Origin: Methanoculleus sp.
GTDB taxonomy: Archaea > Halobacteriota > Methanomicrobia > Methanomicrobiales > Methanoculleaceae
Assembly (NCBI GenBank): GCA_028698765.1
Contig: JAQVVW010000058.1
Coordinates: forward strand, 1-7,649
Direction of reading: 5' to 3'
Length of the DNA stretch: 7,649 nt
Translations under genes and position numbers: made by a program
The notes under the pieces: model-generated
Database searches by the model: none
What the model saw: the letters and a program-made list of their open reading frames with translations, nothing else
What the model was told of the DNA's origin: nothing
Shown here: positions 1 through 6,560 of the stretch, piece by piece
Position numbering within the stretch: the first letter of the stretch is position 1
Layout: each line of letters starts with the position of its first letter

Positions 1-1
1 G

Positions 2-478
2 GGCGCCGTGCTCCCCGACCTGATCGACAAGCCGCTCGGGCACATCCTCCTCGCCGGAACCGTGGGCTACGGCAGGATCTACTTCCACGGCCTCACCATC
101 CTCTTCCTGGTCGTCATCGCCGGCCTCATCCTCTACCATTACCGCCGCTGGTTCGGCCTCCTCGCTCTCGCCGCCGGGATGGCGAGCCACCAGTTCTTCG
201 ACGGGATGTGGCGGCACCCCATCGAGTGGTTCTGGCCGTTCCTCGGGCCGCTCCCGAACCACGGCTACCCGGAGGATTACTTCTGGGAGTCGGTTCTCCG
301 GGAGCTCGCCCAGCCGAGCGAATGGCTCTTCTTCCTCCTGATAGCAGGGTTGTTCGCCTATATCTACCGGATGGAACTCGCGGCCGCCCTCAAGCGGCTC
401 GCGAACTCCCCGATCTGTCTGGCACTCGGCCTCGCCGTCCTCGCCGCGCTGGCTATGGGCTGGCGGCTCCTGCCGTGA
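2..478 (+). CDS. DUF457/YdjM-like membrane metal-dependent hydrolase, 5' end outside window
   Basis: This is the C-terminal part of an integral membrane protein resembling the DUF457/YdjM family, annotated as inner-membrane metal-dependent hydrolases; substrate and role are not established. The frame is open to the left edge and reads Gly-Ala before the GTG at 8, so GAVLPDLIDKP is probably an internal motif and that GTG an ordinary Val codon. Counting from it, candidate metal-ligand motifs are PDLID (residues 3-7), the FHG motif (H27) and SHQFFDGMWRH (H61, D65, H70). These resemble the family pattern of PD-x-D, an Arg/Phe-His segment and SH-x3-D. Hydrophobic segments lie at about 29-45, 48-58, 107-118 and 135-151, and the protein ends on a short tail after the last one. 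The next gene has its own promoter, so they need not share an operon. Family assignment is fairly sure; enzymatic activity is only inferred. Confidence 0.72.
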   Translation, partial: GAVLPDLIDKPLGHILLAGTVGYGRIYFHGLTILFLVVIAGLILYHYRRWFGLLALAAGMASHQFFDGMWRHPIEWFWPFLGPLPNHGYPEDYFWESVLRELAQPSEWLFFLLIAGLFAYIYRMELAAALKRLANSPICLALGLAVLAALAMGWRLLP

Positions 479-506
479 GGGCGTCGGCCGCCGTAAAACC
501 CCAACC

Positions 507-515
507 CTTATATAC
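507..515 (+). promoter_or_regulatory. TATA box of the GerW-DUF2953 operon
   Basis: CTTATATAC, centred near 511, is an AT-rich island in GC-rich DNA, preceded by GTAAAACC at 493-500, which may contribute a BRE. Archaeal initiation about 25-27 nt downstream would fall near 536-538. That is downstream of the GTG at 516 and just before the GTG at 540 and the ATG at 549, so the box helps decide the start of the first gene. Confidence 0.6.
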
Positions 516-548
516 GTGGCCGGAGAGTGGATTCCTGTGGTGAATAGT

Positions 549-1001
549 ATGACTGGTGAATCGATGCTCCGGCTAACCGTCGATCAGCTTGCACGAACAC
601 TCTGCGCAAGTGCCGTCCTCGGTGCCCCGATCGAGGCCGGCGAGCGGGTTATCATACCGGTCGCCGAGTTCGGGTTCGGATTCGGCGGCGGAGAAGGCAC
701 GGGAGGGCATAAAGAAGGCGTCCCGCACGGTGGGGCCGCGAGCGGCGCCGGCGGCGGCATAACGGCCGTCGCCCTGATCATCATCACCCGGGGTGTCAGT
801 GGCCCCGAGGGCATCCAGGTGGTCTCGCTGAAGAAGAAGAGCCAGATGGCCGAGGTGATCTCGACGATCGGGGAGACAGTCGGCCCGCATGTCGAGAAGG
901 TGCTCGAGAAGGGCTCCGAGATGATGCAGCAGCGCATGGGCGGCAGAACGCCCGGGGCCGAAGGAAAGGAGATCCCGGTCGGCGGTGAAGAAGAGGCGTA
1001 A
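549..1001 (+). CDS. GerW/YtfJ-family protein
   Basis: This 150-residue protein belongs to the GerW (YtfJ) family, first known as a Bacillus sporulation/germination protein but widespread in non-spore-formers; its molecular function is unknown. The hallmark is seen directly: VIIPVAEFGFGFGGGEG at about 34-50, then a Gly/His-rich loop (51-70) and the hydrophobic strand ITAVALIIITRG (71-82), then VVSLKKKS. The tail is helical and charged and ends in acidic residues (GGEEEA). There is no signal peptide or membrane segment, so it is probably cytosolic. I chose ATG 549 because GGTGA at 539-543 is a good ribosome binding site five bases upstream and the TATA box predicts a transcript starting near 537. 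GTG 516 would lie upstream of that transcript. ATG 564, with its own GGTGA at 555-559, is the main alternative. The DUF2953 gene follows after 21 bp. Confidence 0.85.
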   Translation: MTGESMLRLTVDQLARTLCASAVLGAPIEAGERVIIPVAEFGFGFGGGEGTGGHKEGVPHGGAASGAGGGITAVALIIITRGVSGPEGIQVVSLKKKSQMAEVISTIGETVGPHVEKVLEKGSEMMQQRMGGRTPGAEGKEIPVGGEEEA

Positions 1002-1022
1002 GGCTCTCTTACCCTCCACTCT

Positions 1023-1700
1023 ATGGCCGCGACCGTTCTTTTCTGGATCCTGCTCGCCGTCGCCGTCCTCATCCTCGCTCTCCTGCTTGCCCTCTACCTG
1101 GTCCCGGTGACCGTCTCGACGGTAGCCGACTGCAGCCGGGAGAGTGCCTTGGCGACGGCAACCGTAGCCTGGGGCATCGTGGGGGGGAGAGTCCGGGTCG
1201 GAGACGGCGTGGGGGTGCTTGAGGTCCTCCTCGCCGGCCGGCCGGTCGTGACCCGGGACCTTGAGGAGATCGCGGCAGCAGAGCCGCCGGAAGAGGAGAA
1301 AGAGGGAGAAGAGCGGGGGCCGGCGCTCTCGCCCGGCGACTACATCGAGGCCGCGGGCGACCTCTGGCCTCACCTTCGGGGGATCCTTGAGGCTGTCTAC
1401 CGGTCACTCCACCTCGAGACGCTCCGGGGCAACGTCACCCTCGGCCTCGACAGCCCCGCCGACACCGGCGTCATCTACGGTTACTGCACCGCCGCCCGCT
1501 ATGCACTCTGGCCGGTGGAGGCGGTCGACTTCGTGATGACCCCGGTCTTTAACGAGAGAGTCTTTATGGGCACCTTCATACTCAAGATGCAGATCCGCCG
1601 GCCGCTCCTGATCCTGGTCGCGGTCGCAAGGGCCCTCTGGCAGAAACCTGTCCGGCAGCGGCTCCGCCAGGTATCGGGAAGGGGTGCTCCCGGTGCGTGA
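1023..1700 (+). CDS. DUF2953 (YtfI-like) membrane protein
   Basis: This 225-residue protein matches the DUF2953 pattern, whose Bacillus member YtfI is encoded beside YtfJ/GerW. One strong N-terminal membrane helix (about 5-29) anchors it. A domain with beta-type segments follows, interrupted by a charged low-complexity stretch PPEEEKEGEERGP (88-100). The most diagnostic part is GNVTLGLDSPADTGVIYGY (136-154), which has the family's D-x3-D/S-TG-x3-G arrangement. A basic C-terminus (about 203-220) follows a moderately hydrophobic stretch at 194-204. Function is unknown. ATG 1023 is the natural start because the hydrophobic helix begins immediately, although no ribosome binding site is visible before it (the upstream sequence is pyrimidine-rich). 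That suggests it is translated together with the GerW gene 21 bp upstream. Its stop overlaps the start of the next small gene. The pairing with GerW is strong support for the assignment. Confidence 0.8.
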   Translation: MAATVLFWILLAVAVLILALLLALYLVPVTVSTVADCSRESALATATVAWGIVGGRVRVGDGVGVLEVLLAGRPVVTRDLEEIAAAEPPEEEKEGEERGPALSPGDYIEAAGDLWPHLRGILEAVYRSLHLETLRGNVTLGLDSPADTGVIYGYCTAARYALWPVEAVDFVMTPVFNERVFMGTFILKMQIRRPLLILVAVARALWQKPVRQRLRQVSGRGAPGA

Positions 1701-1959
1701 GGAGGAGAGCGGCGGCCCCGGCCTCGTCGTCGGCGGCGGCCGCAGGATCGACGACCGGTGCATTATCCCGATCGTCAGCGCGCTTGTGGTCTACGGCGGG
1801 GGGAGCGCCATGGTCAGCCTGACACCCGTTGCGCTCCTCGTCACCGAAGGGGAGAACGAGTACCTCGCCCTCCTCCCGGGCGCTCCCGCGAAGACCGGGG
1901 AGAAGATCGAGGCGCTCCGTGGCGATATAGAGCGGGAAAAAGAGAAGAGTATGGGTTGA
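1693..1959 (+). CDS. Small GerW-like protein lacking the Gly-rich loop (putative)
   Basis: An 88-residue protein encoded directly after DUF2953, overlapping its stop codon. I do not know a named family for it, but its core parallels the first gene of the operon. GLVVGGGRRIDDRCIIPIVSALVVYGGG-SAMVSLTPVALLVTEG lines up with the GerW frame of a hydrophobic IIPV strand, a short linker, GGG, and a second strand with the PVA/AVA motif. The roughly 20-residue Gly/His-rich loop of GerW is missing. The tail (GDIEREKEKSMG) is charged. There is no signal peptide, and the weak hydrophobicity fits beta strands better than a membrane helix. I chose GTG 1693 because GGGAAGGGG at 1676-1684 sits eight bases upstream; GTG 1684 is possible and adds three residues. 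It could be a degenerate paralogue or a functional partner of the larger GerW protein. The reading frame is intact. The homology is a by-eye inference. Confidence 0.66.
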   Translation: MREEESGGPGLVVGGGRRIDDRCIIPIVSALVVYGGGSAMVSLTPVALLVTEGENEYLALLPGAPAKTGEKIEALRGDIEREKEKSMG

Positions 1960-1965
1960 AGACGG

Positions 1966-3111
1966 TCACTCGTGGCGCAGCGCCTGGATCGGGTTCAGGT
2001 TCGCCGCCTTCCAGGCCGGATAGAGGCCGGATGCCACGCTCGTGATGACGCCGAAGACCATCCCGAAGACGATGTAGAGGAGGCTCGTCGGATCGAAGAG
2101 ATAATCGGGGTTCTCGACGAAGATCGCCGTCACCAGATACCCGGTGCAGAAACTGAGCGCCCCTCCGATGAGAGCGCCCGCAAGGCCGAGGATCAGCGCC
2201 TCGTAGATGAACATCCGCATCACCTCCCCCCGGCGGGTGCCGATGCTCCGGAGAATGCCGATCTCCTTGATCCGCTCGGTCACCGACATCAGCATCACGT
2301 TCAGGATCGAGACCCCGGCGACGAGGAGCGATATCGCGCCGATTCCCGCGAGGAAGACCGTGATCGACTCGGTGGCCGCAAAGACGCTCTCGAGGATCCC
2401 CCGGGTATCCATGACGGCGACGGTATCCTCCCGCCGGTTCATCTTCTGCTCGATCGACTCCTTGACCGCGTCGATGTTGTTGACGTCCCTGACCTTCACG
2501 ATCGCCTGGTCGTAGTCGTCTTCGTCGTAGTGGCTCGAATACCACGCGTAAGGAACGACGATGGCGTAGTCGGGGTTGATGTCGAACCCCATCCCCCGCT
2601 CCTTGAGCACGCCCACCACCCGGAGGGTTTCGTCGCCGATCCTGACCCGGGCACCGAGTTTCAGGCCGTTTTCCCTGCTGTTCGCGGCAAGCTCGCTCCC
2701 GATCAGGCACCCGCCGCCCGTATCCTTCGGGTAGCTCCCCGACTCCACATCGAGCAGAGAGGGGATGTCTGCGGCGGGGATGGCGTAGATCATCGCGGCG
2801 CTCTCCTTATCGCCCACGGCTATCCTTTCGGCGGTGCTCGAGAAGGGTATGACGTCGTTCGACCCGACCGCCCGGGCGATATCGGAGATCTGCCGCTCAG
2901 TGAGTTTGCCGCCGCCCACACCCGTCGCCGGGGAGACGATGACGGTGTCGCCGACGTCGCTGACCATATCGTCGAACATGAGGCCGATGCTGTTGCCCAT
3001 GATCCCAAGGGAGGCGATCGCGATGACGCCGATGACGATCCCGATGACCGCAAGGGACGACCGGAGCCAGTGGCGGACGACGTTGCGGCGGGCGAGGTCG
3101 AAGAACGTCAT
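1966..3111 (-). CDS. MacB/FtsX-type ABC transporter permease
   Basis: A 381-residue permease of the MacB/FtsX superfamily, partner of the ATPase encoded just upstream. The N-terminal segment [21 protein letters not shown] (15-35) is transmembrane helix 1. A large extracytoplasmic MacB_PCD-type domain follows (about 40-245). Three more helices lie at 249-277, 301-332 and 343-366. [22 protein letters not shown] (276-297) is the conserved cytoplasmic segment between helices 2 and 3, and the protein ends with the typical [18 protein letters not shown]. These systems couple ATP hydrolysis to movements of the outer domain (mechanotransmission) rather than moving solutes through the membrane; here the substrate is unknown. 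Its ATG overlaps the ATPase stop codon in an ATGA junction, so translation is probably coupled. The stop lies only 6 bp from the convergent GerW-like gene. Confidence 0.93.
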   Translation of the reverse strand: MTFFDLARRNVVRHWLRSSLAVIGIVIGVIAIASLGIMGNSIGLMFDDMVSDVGDTVIVSPATGVGGGKLTERQISDIARAVGSNDVIPFSSTAERIAVGDKESAAMIYAIPAADIPSLLDVESGSYPKDTGGGCLIGSELAANSRENGLKLGARVRIGDETLRVVGVLKERGMGFDINPDYAIVVPYAWYSSHYDEDDYDQAIVKVRDVNNIDAVKESIEQKMNRREDTVAVMDTRGILESVFAATESITVFLAGIGAISLLVAGVSILNVMLMSVTERIKEIGILRSIGTRRGEVMRMFIYEALILGLAGALIGGALSFCTGYLVTAIFVENPDYLFDPTSLLYIVFGMVFGVITSVASGLYPAWKAANLNPIQALRHE

Positions 3112-3779
3112 TCCACCACCTTCCCGTCGACGAGCCGGATCGTCCGGTCGGCGTATTCGGTCATCCGGGGGTCGTGGGTGACCATGACGACGGTCTTGCC
3201 CTCCTCGCGGTTCATCCGGTCGAGGAGGGTCATGATGGCGGTGCCGGTCTTCGAGTCCAGGTTCCCGGTCGGTTCGTCGCAGAGGAGGAAGTCGGGGTCG
3301 TTCACGAGCGCCCGGGCGATCGCGACCCGCTGCTGCTGCCCTCCGGAGAGCTCGCCCGGTTTGTGGGTGAAGTGGGTCTCGGTGATCCCGACCGCCCTGA
3401 GGACTTCCTGTGCCCGCTCCCGGGTGCCGTTCTGCCGGCCCTTCAGGATCAGAGGATACTCGACGTTCTCGACGATAGAGAGGAGCGGGATCAGGTTGAA
3501 CTGCTGGAAGACGAACCCGATATGGTCGCGCCGCATGAGGGTCAGGTCGTCGTCGTCCATCCCGCTGATCTTGTTGCCGGCGATGGTGACCTCTCCTGAG
3601 GTCGGGACGTCGAGCGAGCCCATGATATTCAGGAGCGTCGACTTCCCCGACCCCGAGGGGCCCATGATCAGGACGAACTCTCCCTCATCGATGGCGATAT
3701 CGACGCCGGCGAGAGCCACGACGTCGCCCGCCGGGAGGGGGTAGACCTTCGTCACGTTCTCGAAACTGATGACCGGCAT
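3108..3779 (-). CDS. ABC transporter ATP-binding protein, MacB/LolD type
   Basis: A 223-residue ATPase of the LolD/MacB subfamily that energises the adjacent permease from the cytoplasmic side. All nucleotide-binding motifs are present: Walker A GPSGSGKS (40-47), Q-loop [10 protein letters not shown] (90-99), signature [15 protein letters not shown] (144-158), Walker B FLLCDE (164-169), D-loop LDS (174-176) and H-loop MVTHD (H202). The segment [16 protein letters not shown] is typical of this subfamily. I chose the ATG at 3779 because [13 protein letters not shown] is the usual N-terminus and leaves a 5-bp gap after the S-layer-like gene. A GTG at 3800 would add seven residues and overlap that gene by 16 bp. 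No strong ribosome binding site is visible, which suggests coupling to the upstream gene. The full operon order is Yip1, S-layer-like protein, ATPase, permease. Confidence 0.94.
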   Translation of the reverse strand: MPVISFENVTKVYPLPAGDVVALAGVDIAIDEGEFVLIMGPSGSGKSTLLNIMGSLDVPTSGEVTIAGNKISGMDDDDLTLMRRDHIGFVFQQFNLIPLLSIVENVEYPLILKGRQNGTRERAQEVLRAVGITETHFTHKPGELSGGQQQRVAIARALVNDPDFLLCDEPTGNLDSKTGTAIMTLLDRMNREEGKTVVMVTHDPRMTEYADRTIRLVDGKVVE

Positions 3780-3784
3780 CGTCG

Positions 3785-4927
3785 TTACGCCCGCTTCCAC
3801 GAGTAGTAGATCGCCCCGGCGACCCCGAGTGCGACGAGCACCACGACGAGGAGCCCGGCGACCGGGAACCCGCCGTCCTCCTGGCCTTCGATCGGGGCGG
3901 CCGTCGTGCCGCCGAGCCCGACCGGCGTCGACGCGGTGTAGCGGTTCCCGTCGTTGTCCCGGTACTCGACGACGACCGGGATCTCGGTCGTGTTCGCGTC
4001 GGCCCGGAATGTCACCTCGAACGACGAGATGTCGTCGGGATCAAGCGTCCCGACGACGTAGACCCGGAAGGGGTCGATGGCCGTCGCGGGCGACCCGGGG
4101 GTGATGATGACCGACCGGGCGGACTCGAGACCGGCGTTCATAACATCGCCCACGATCCGGTAGCCACCGGCGATCGGCGTGACCTCGACGTTGGTGATGA
4201 CGGGGTCGGCCTGCCGCTTGTCCTCGCCGAACGCGACCGGCAGCACGAGATCCGCGGTGTGGGTGTTGATCCCGTTCCGCCAGACCACCTGGAACGTGAC
4301 GTCCGTCTCCGCGGTCGGGGTCAGGTTGAAGGTGACCGTCCCGGACGCGTCAGGGGCGAGGCTGCCGATGAACCCACCGGTCGGGGTGACGGTAAAGCCG
4401 CTCCCCTGCGGGATCACCTGGACGCCTGACGCGGCATTCGGCCGCGGGTTGCCCACCCGGACGGTGATATCGGCCGTCCGGGACTCGGCGAAGGCGTCCG
4501 GCTTTTGGATCACCGACGCGCTGAGCGGCGTGTCCACGACCTGGATCGGGACCGGGTAGCGGAGGCTGCCGCCACCGTCACGGAAGTCGAGCACGAACGT
4601 CGGGTAGAACGTCCCCTCGCCGCCGTCCGCACGGACGGAGAAGGTGAACGTCTTGCTGTTCCCGGTGCCGATCTCCCCGACCGAGGGGTAGGGCTCGCTC
4701 AGGGGGACGACCCCGCTGCCGTAGAGCCGGGCGCTCCGGATGGCCACGGTCTCGGCACCGGTGTTCTGGATCGTCACCGTCAGCGTCCCGGTGTCCCCCT
4801 TCATCAGGACCACCGGGTCGAGCGACGAGGAGACCACGGCGATATCCGCAGGACCGGCGCTGGCCGGTGCGGTGAATGCCATCGCGGCACAGAGGAGTGA
4901 TATGATCAAAACGTTGAGTGGTTTCAT
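3785..4927 (-). CDS. S-layer-like Ig-repeat surface protein (COG1361-like)
   Basis: A 380-residue secreted, membrane-anchored protein. The first 24 residues form a Sec signal peptide (MKPLNVLI..., hydrophobic core 5-20, likely cut after PASA). The outer part contains three beta-sandwich-like units at about 30-133, 136-235 and 241-338. The first carries the CARDB/COG1361-type pattern (DPVVLMKGDTGTLTVTIQNTG); the others repeat the motifs 'tvrvgNprp...' and 'vvGdvmNaG'. A linker rich in Gly, Ala and acidic residues (339-353) leads to one membrane helix (354-375) and a basic KR tail. N-glycosylation sequons are visible at N201 and N312. ATG 4927 follows the stop codon of the Yip1 gene by one base; a TTG at 4945 would prefix non-signal residues and is less likely. 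Its place before the ATPase and permease genes suggests an extracytoplasmic adaptor or sensor for the transporter, analogous to but not homologous with MacA. That role is inferred. Confidence 0.85.
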   Translation of the reverse strand: MKPLNVLIISLLCAAMAFTAPASAGPADIAVVSSSLDPVVLMKGDTGTLTVTIQNTGAETVAIRSARLYGSGVVPLSEPYPSVGEIGTGNSKTFTFSVRADGGEGTFYPTFVLDFRDGGGSLRYPVPIQVVDTPLSASVIQKPDAFAESRTADITVRVGNPRPNAASGVQVIPQGSGFTVTPTGGFIGSLAPDASGTVTFNLTPTAETDVTFQVVWRNGINTHTADLVLPVAFGEDKRQADPVITNVEVTPIAGGYRIVGDVMNAGLESARSVIITPGSPATAIDPFRVYVVGTLDPDDISSFEVTFRADANTTEIPVVVEYRDNDGNRYTASTPVGLGGTTAAPIEGQEDGGFPVAGLLVVVLVALGVAGAIYYSWKRA

Positions 4928-4928
4928 G

Positions 4929-5585
4929 TTACAGCCATCCAGCAAGTTTGATGAGCAAATAGAGGATATAGAGTCCTATGGGTATCCCGACGGTGAGAAC
5001 CGCGTCCCGCGTGGAGAGACCCCGCGCGTGTTTCATGCCGAAGATCCATATATTGGCGCTCCAGACGAGGAAGAGGATGCTCACGAGCCCGGCGATCTGG
5101 GCGAGGGGGCTGGTCGTGAGGACGGTCGCCAGGTTCTCCGAGAACTCTACCATCTGCTCGGGGCTGGTCATGGAGGGGATGGTCAGGCCCGAGAGGAGCC
5201 GGTAGGAGAAGTACGTCCCGATGATGCCCCCGAAGACCTGGGGGATGAGCCCGTAGCCGGTGAACTCCAGTGTCCGCTCGAGGTCGCCCTGGCCCTTGAA
5301 GAGCGCCGAGACGATGTGGAAAACGATGCCGTAGATGGCCCACGCGAGGAGCCCGCCGATGAAGGCAATGGCGGCGGAGAAGATTGTTATGAGCAGACCG
5401 AGGCCCTGCATCTCCGCGGGAAGCATGGCCATGGTGATATCCGTCATCGGTATGACCGAGACCGCACCGATCAGCCCCATGACGATCGCGATCAGCGCCG
5501 GAACCTTCAGGCTCGGCTTGTCCTGCATACGCGCCTCAAAAAATCGCCCGGGATCAAACAACACCCGGAGAAATCCAGTATCCAT
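4929..5585 (-). CDS. Yip1-family membrane protein
   Basis: A 218-residue polytopic membrane protein with the layout of the Yip1 domain family. It has a short N-terminal leader containing LFDPGRFFEARM (9-20), the usual 'P-x-x-FF' entry of this family, followed by five hydrophobic segments at about 28-47, 62-95, 110-132, 162-184 and 194-215. FTGYGLIPQVFGGIIG (108-123) matches the conserved central region. The role of prokaryotic Yip1 proteins is not known; eukaryotic relatives act in membrane traffic. As the first gene of a four-gene operon with an S-layer-like protein and a MacB-type transporter, it may help assemble or regulate that complex (inference). ATG 5585 is supported by GGAGGC at 5595-5600, ten bases upstream, and a TATA box centred near 5630. 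The stop codon is one base before the next start. The membrane assignment is certain; the family is likely. Confidence 0.82.
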   Translation of the reverse strand: MDTGFLRVLFDPGRFFEARMQDKPSLKVPALIAIVMGLIGAVSVIPMTDITMAMLPAEMQGLGLLITIFSAAIAFIGGLLAWAIYGIVFHIVSALFKGQGDLERTLEFTGYGLIPQVFGGIIGTYFSYRLLSGLTIPSMTSPEQMVEFSENLATVLTTSPLAQIAGLVSILFLVWSANIWIFGMKHARGLSTRDAVLTVGIPIGLYILYLLIKLAGWL

Positions 5586-5624
5586 CTAAGTTACGCCTCC
5601 TATACTCTTGACCCATAAGAGGGG

Positions 5625-5635
5625 ATAAATATTTT
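5625..5635 (-). promoter_or_regulatory. TATA box of the Yip1/S-layer/ABC operon
   Basis: Read on the minus strand the site is AAAATATTTAT, an 11-base AT-only run in GC-rich DNA. Initiation about 25 bases downstream would fall near 5603, giving a leader of about 18 bases that still contains GGAGGC (5600-5595) before the ATG at 5585. The remaining four-gene junctions are 1 bp, 5 bp and a 4-bp overlap, so this is probably the only promoter of the operon. Confidence 0.62.
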
Positions 5636-5739
5636 CAGGGGCATGATGCCAGATGCAGCGGCATTCACCGGATTTTGGGGATCCCCCGAGAATCTTCGGC
5701 TCAAACCGGGGAACAAGAGCGATACCGGCAGGGCGATCG

Positions 5740-5756
5740 GGCGGTTAGTCACCGCC
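5740..5756 (-). terminator. Hairpin directly after radC, possible terminator
   Basis: GGCGGT-TAGTC-ACCGCC forms a perfect 6-bp stem with a 5-base loop, starting two bases after the radC stop codon. No T-run follows on the transcribed strand, and archaeal termination mainly uses T-tracts, so this may stabilise the 3' end instead. A chance hairpin is possible in DNA this GC-rich. Confidence 0.28.
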
Positions 5757-5757
5757 G

Positions 5758-6429
5758 TTACAGGTGCCCGAGTTCTTTCAGGCTCGCGTAGCCGTTCTTC
5801 GTGACGATGATGTGGTCGAGCACCCGTATGCCGAGGATCGACCCGCCCTCGACGAGCTGCCGGGTGATGCCGATATCCTGGGTGGACGGATCAAGAGTGC
5901 CCGAAGGATGGTTGTGGACCAGGACGACCGATGCCGCGCGGTCGGTGATCGCCTCGGAGAAGACCTCCCGGGGGTGGACGAGGCTCTGGTTCAGGATCCC
6001 GACGGTGACCACCCGGCGCTCGATCACCTCGCCGGCACCGTTTAAGGTGATGCAGATGAAGTATTCCTGCTTTTTGTCCCGCCATTCGGCAACCAGCGGG
6101 AGCACGTCGGCGGGAGAACCGATCCGGTGCCCGGAGACCCCGTCGCCCTCGAGATACCGCCGCCCGAGTTCGAAGCAGGCCATGATCTCGCAGGCTTTCG
6201 CCGAGCCGACGCCGTCTATCGCAAGGAGATCGTCATACGAAGGGCAGCCTTTAGCCTCCTTCAGGCAGCGTTCGACGTCGCCCGAGACCTGCCAGACGTC
6301 CCGCCCTTTTGTGCCGCGCCCGATGAGAAGGGCGATCAGTTCGGCATCGGTGAGCGCCTGCGGTCCGCGTGCCGCCAGCCTCTCGCGTGGGCGATCGCGG
6401 TTCGGGGTCTCGCGCATCTTCTTTCTCAT
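5758..6429 (-). CDS. radC: RadC family JAMM-domain protein
   Basis: A 223-residue RadC (UPF0758) protein, close to the bacterial family length of about 220. The N-terminal part has the family opening DRPRERLAARGPQALTDAELIALLIGRG (11-38) and a helix-hairpin-helix-like turn IDGVGSAKACEI (71-82), suggestive of DNA contact. The C-terminal JAB/MPN domain keeps all expected metal-site residues: E122 in KKQEYFICITLN, and HNHPSGTLDPSTQD giving H172, H174, S182 and D185, i.e. H-x-H-x7-S-x2-D. The original link to DNA repair in E. coli was later withdrawn, and the true function remains unclear; a metal-dependent hydrolase is plausible. I chose ATG 6429 (MRKKMRETPNRDRPRERL). ATG 6417 is nearly as good and gives an N-terminus closer to bacterial RadC. 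The open frame further upstream, to 6669, runs into the divergent TPR gene and is not coding. It is transcribed singly, divergent from the TPR gene. Confidence 0.93.
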   Translation of the reverse strand: MRKKMRETPNRDRPRERLAARGPQALTDAELIALLIGRGTKGRDVWQVSGDVERCLKEAKGCPSYDDLLAIDGVGSAKACEIMACFELGRRYLEGDGVSGHRIGSPADVLPLVAEWRDKKQEYFICITLNGAGEVIERRVVTVGILNQSLVHPREVFSEAITDRAASVVLVHNHPSGTLDPSTQDIGITRQLVEGGSILGIRVLDHIIVTKNGYASLKELGHL

Positions 6430-6479
6430 GCTCGTCCGGCCCGATCGGGTTACCTCATCCCCGGTTTGGATCCCGGAGC

Positions 6480-6489
6480 ATGTATACAT
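6480..6489 (-). promoter_or_regulatory. Palindromic TATA-like element upstream of radC
   Basis: ATGTATACAT is a perfect 10-bp palindrome about 50 bases upstream of the radC ATG. As a TATA box on the minus strand it would start transcription near 6459 and give a leader of about 30 bases, a better length than that from the more distal candidate at 6561-6571. It could also be an operator. No strong BRE is seen before it. Confidence 0.4.
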
Positions 6490-6548
6490 TGCCAATCGAT
6501 CCGGCGGACCCGAATCCAGGAAGGGAGACCCACACGGTGAAAATTCTC

Positions 6549-6560
6549 TTCCTGCAGGAA
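6549..6560. repeat. 12-bp perfect palindrome in the radC/TPR intergenic region
   Basis: TTCCTGCAGGAA is fully self-complementary and lies next to the minus-strand TATA-like element and about 30 bp before the TPR promoter. It resembles a dimeric transcription factor site, but no regulator is encoded in this window and I do not recognise the motif. Confidence 0.4.

Larger units (their letters stand above)
5586..5757. other. Intergenic region between radC and the Yip1 operon
   Basis: 172 bp with no credible gene. Apart from the promoter at 5625-5635 it holds three small symmetries: GGGGATCCCC (5677-5686), ATGCC-N9-GGCAT (5646-5664), and the GGCGGT/ACCGCC hairpin next to the radC stop codon. None matches an operator that I recognise. 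Confidence 0.6.

Noticed and set aside
998..1012. Hairpin GTAAG-GCTCT-CTTAC at the GerW stop codon
   Set aside because: The stem has only 5 bp, is AT-containing and has no T-run. The next gene is in the same operon, so a terminator is unlikely here.
573..1373. A 266-codon minus-strand frame opposite the GerW and DUF2953 genes
   Set aside because: It is charged low-complexity translation with no domain. The plus-strand genes have family motifs and a promoter.
1972..3744. A 590-codon open frame on the plus strand, antisense to the permease and ATPase genes
   Set aside because: Its composition is Asp/Arg/His-rich with no domain, and it lies opposite two genes with complete family motifs. Long antisense frames are expected in DNA this GC-rich.
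4740..5618. A 292-codon plus-strand frame opposite the Yip1 gene and the 5' part of the S-layer-like gene
   Set aside because: Its sequence is hydrophilic and Asp/Glu/Arg/Gly-rich. The minus strand encodes a five-segment membrane protein and a signal peptide in the right places.
5677..5686. GGGGATCCCC palindrome between radC and the Yip1 operon
   Set aside because: A 10-bp palindrome with no loop, about 45 bp upstream of the TATA box and without a partner copy; chance cannot be excluded in GC-rich DNA.
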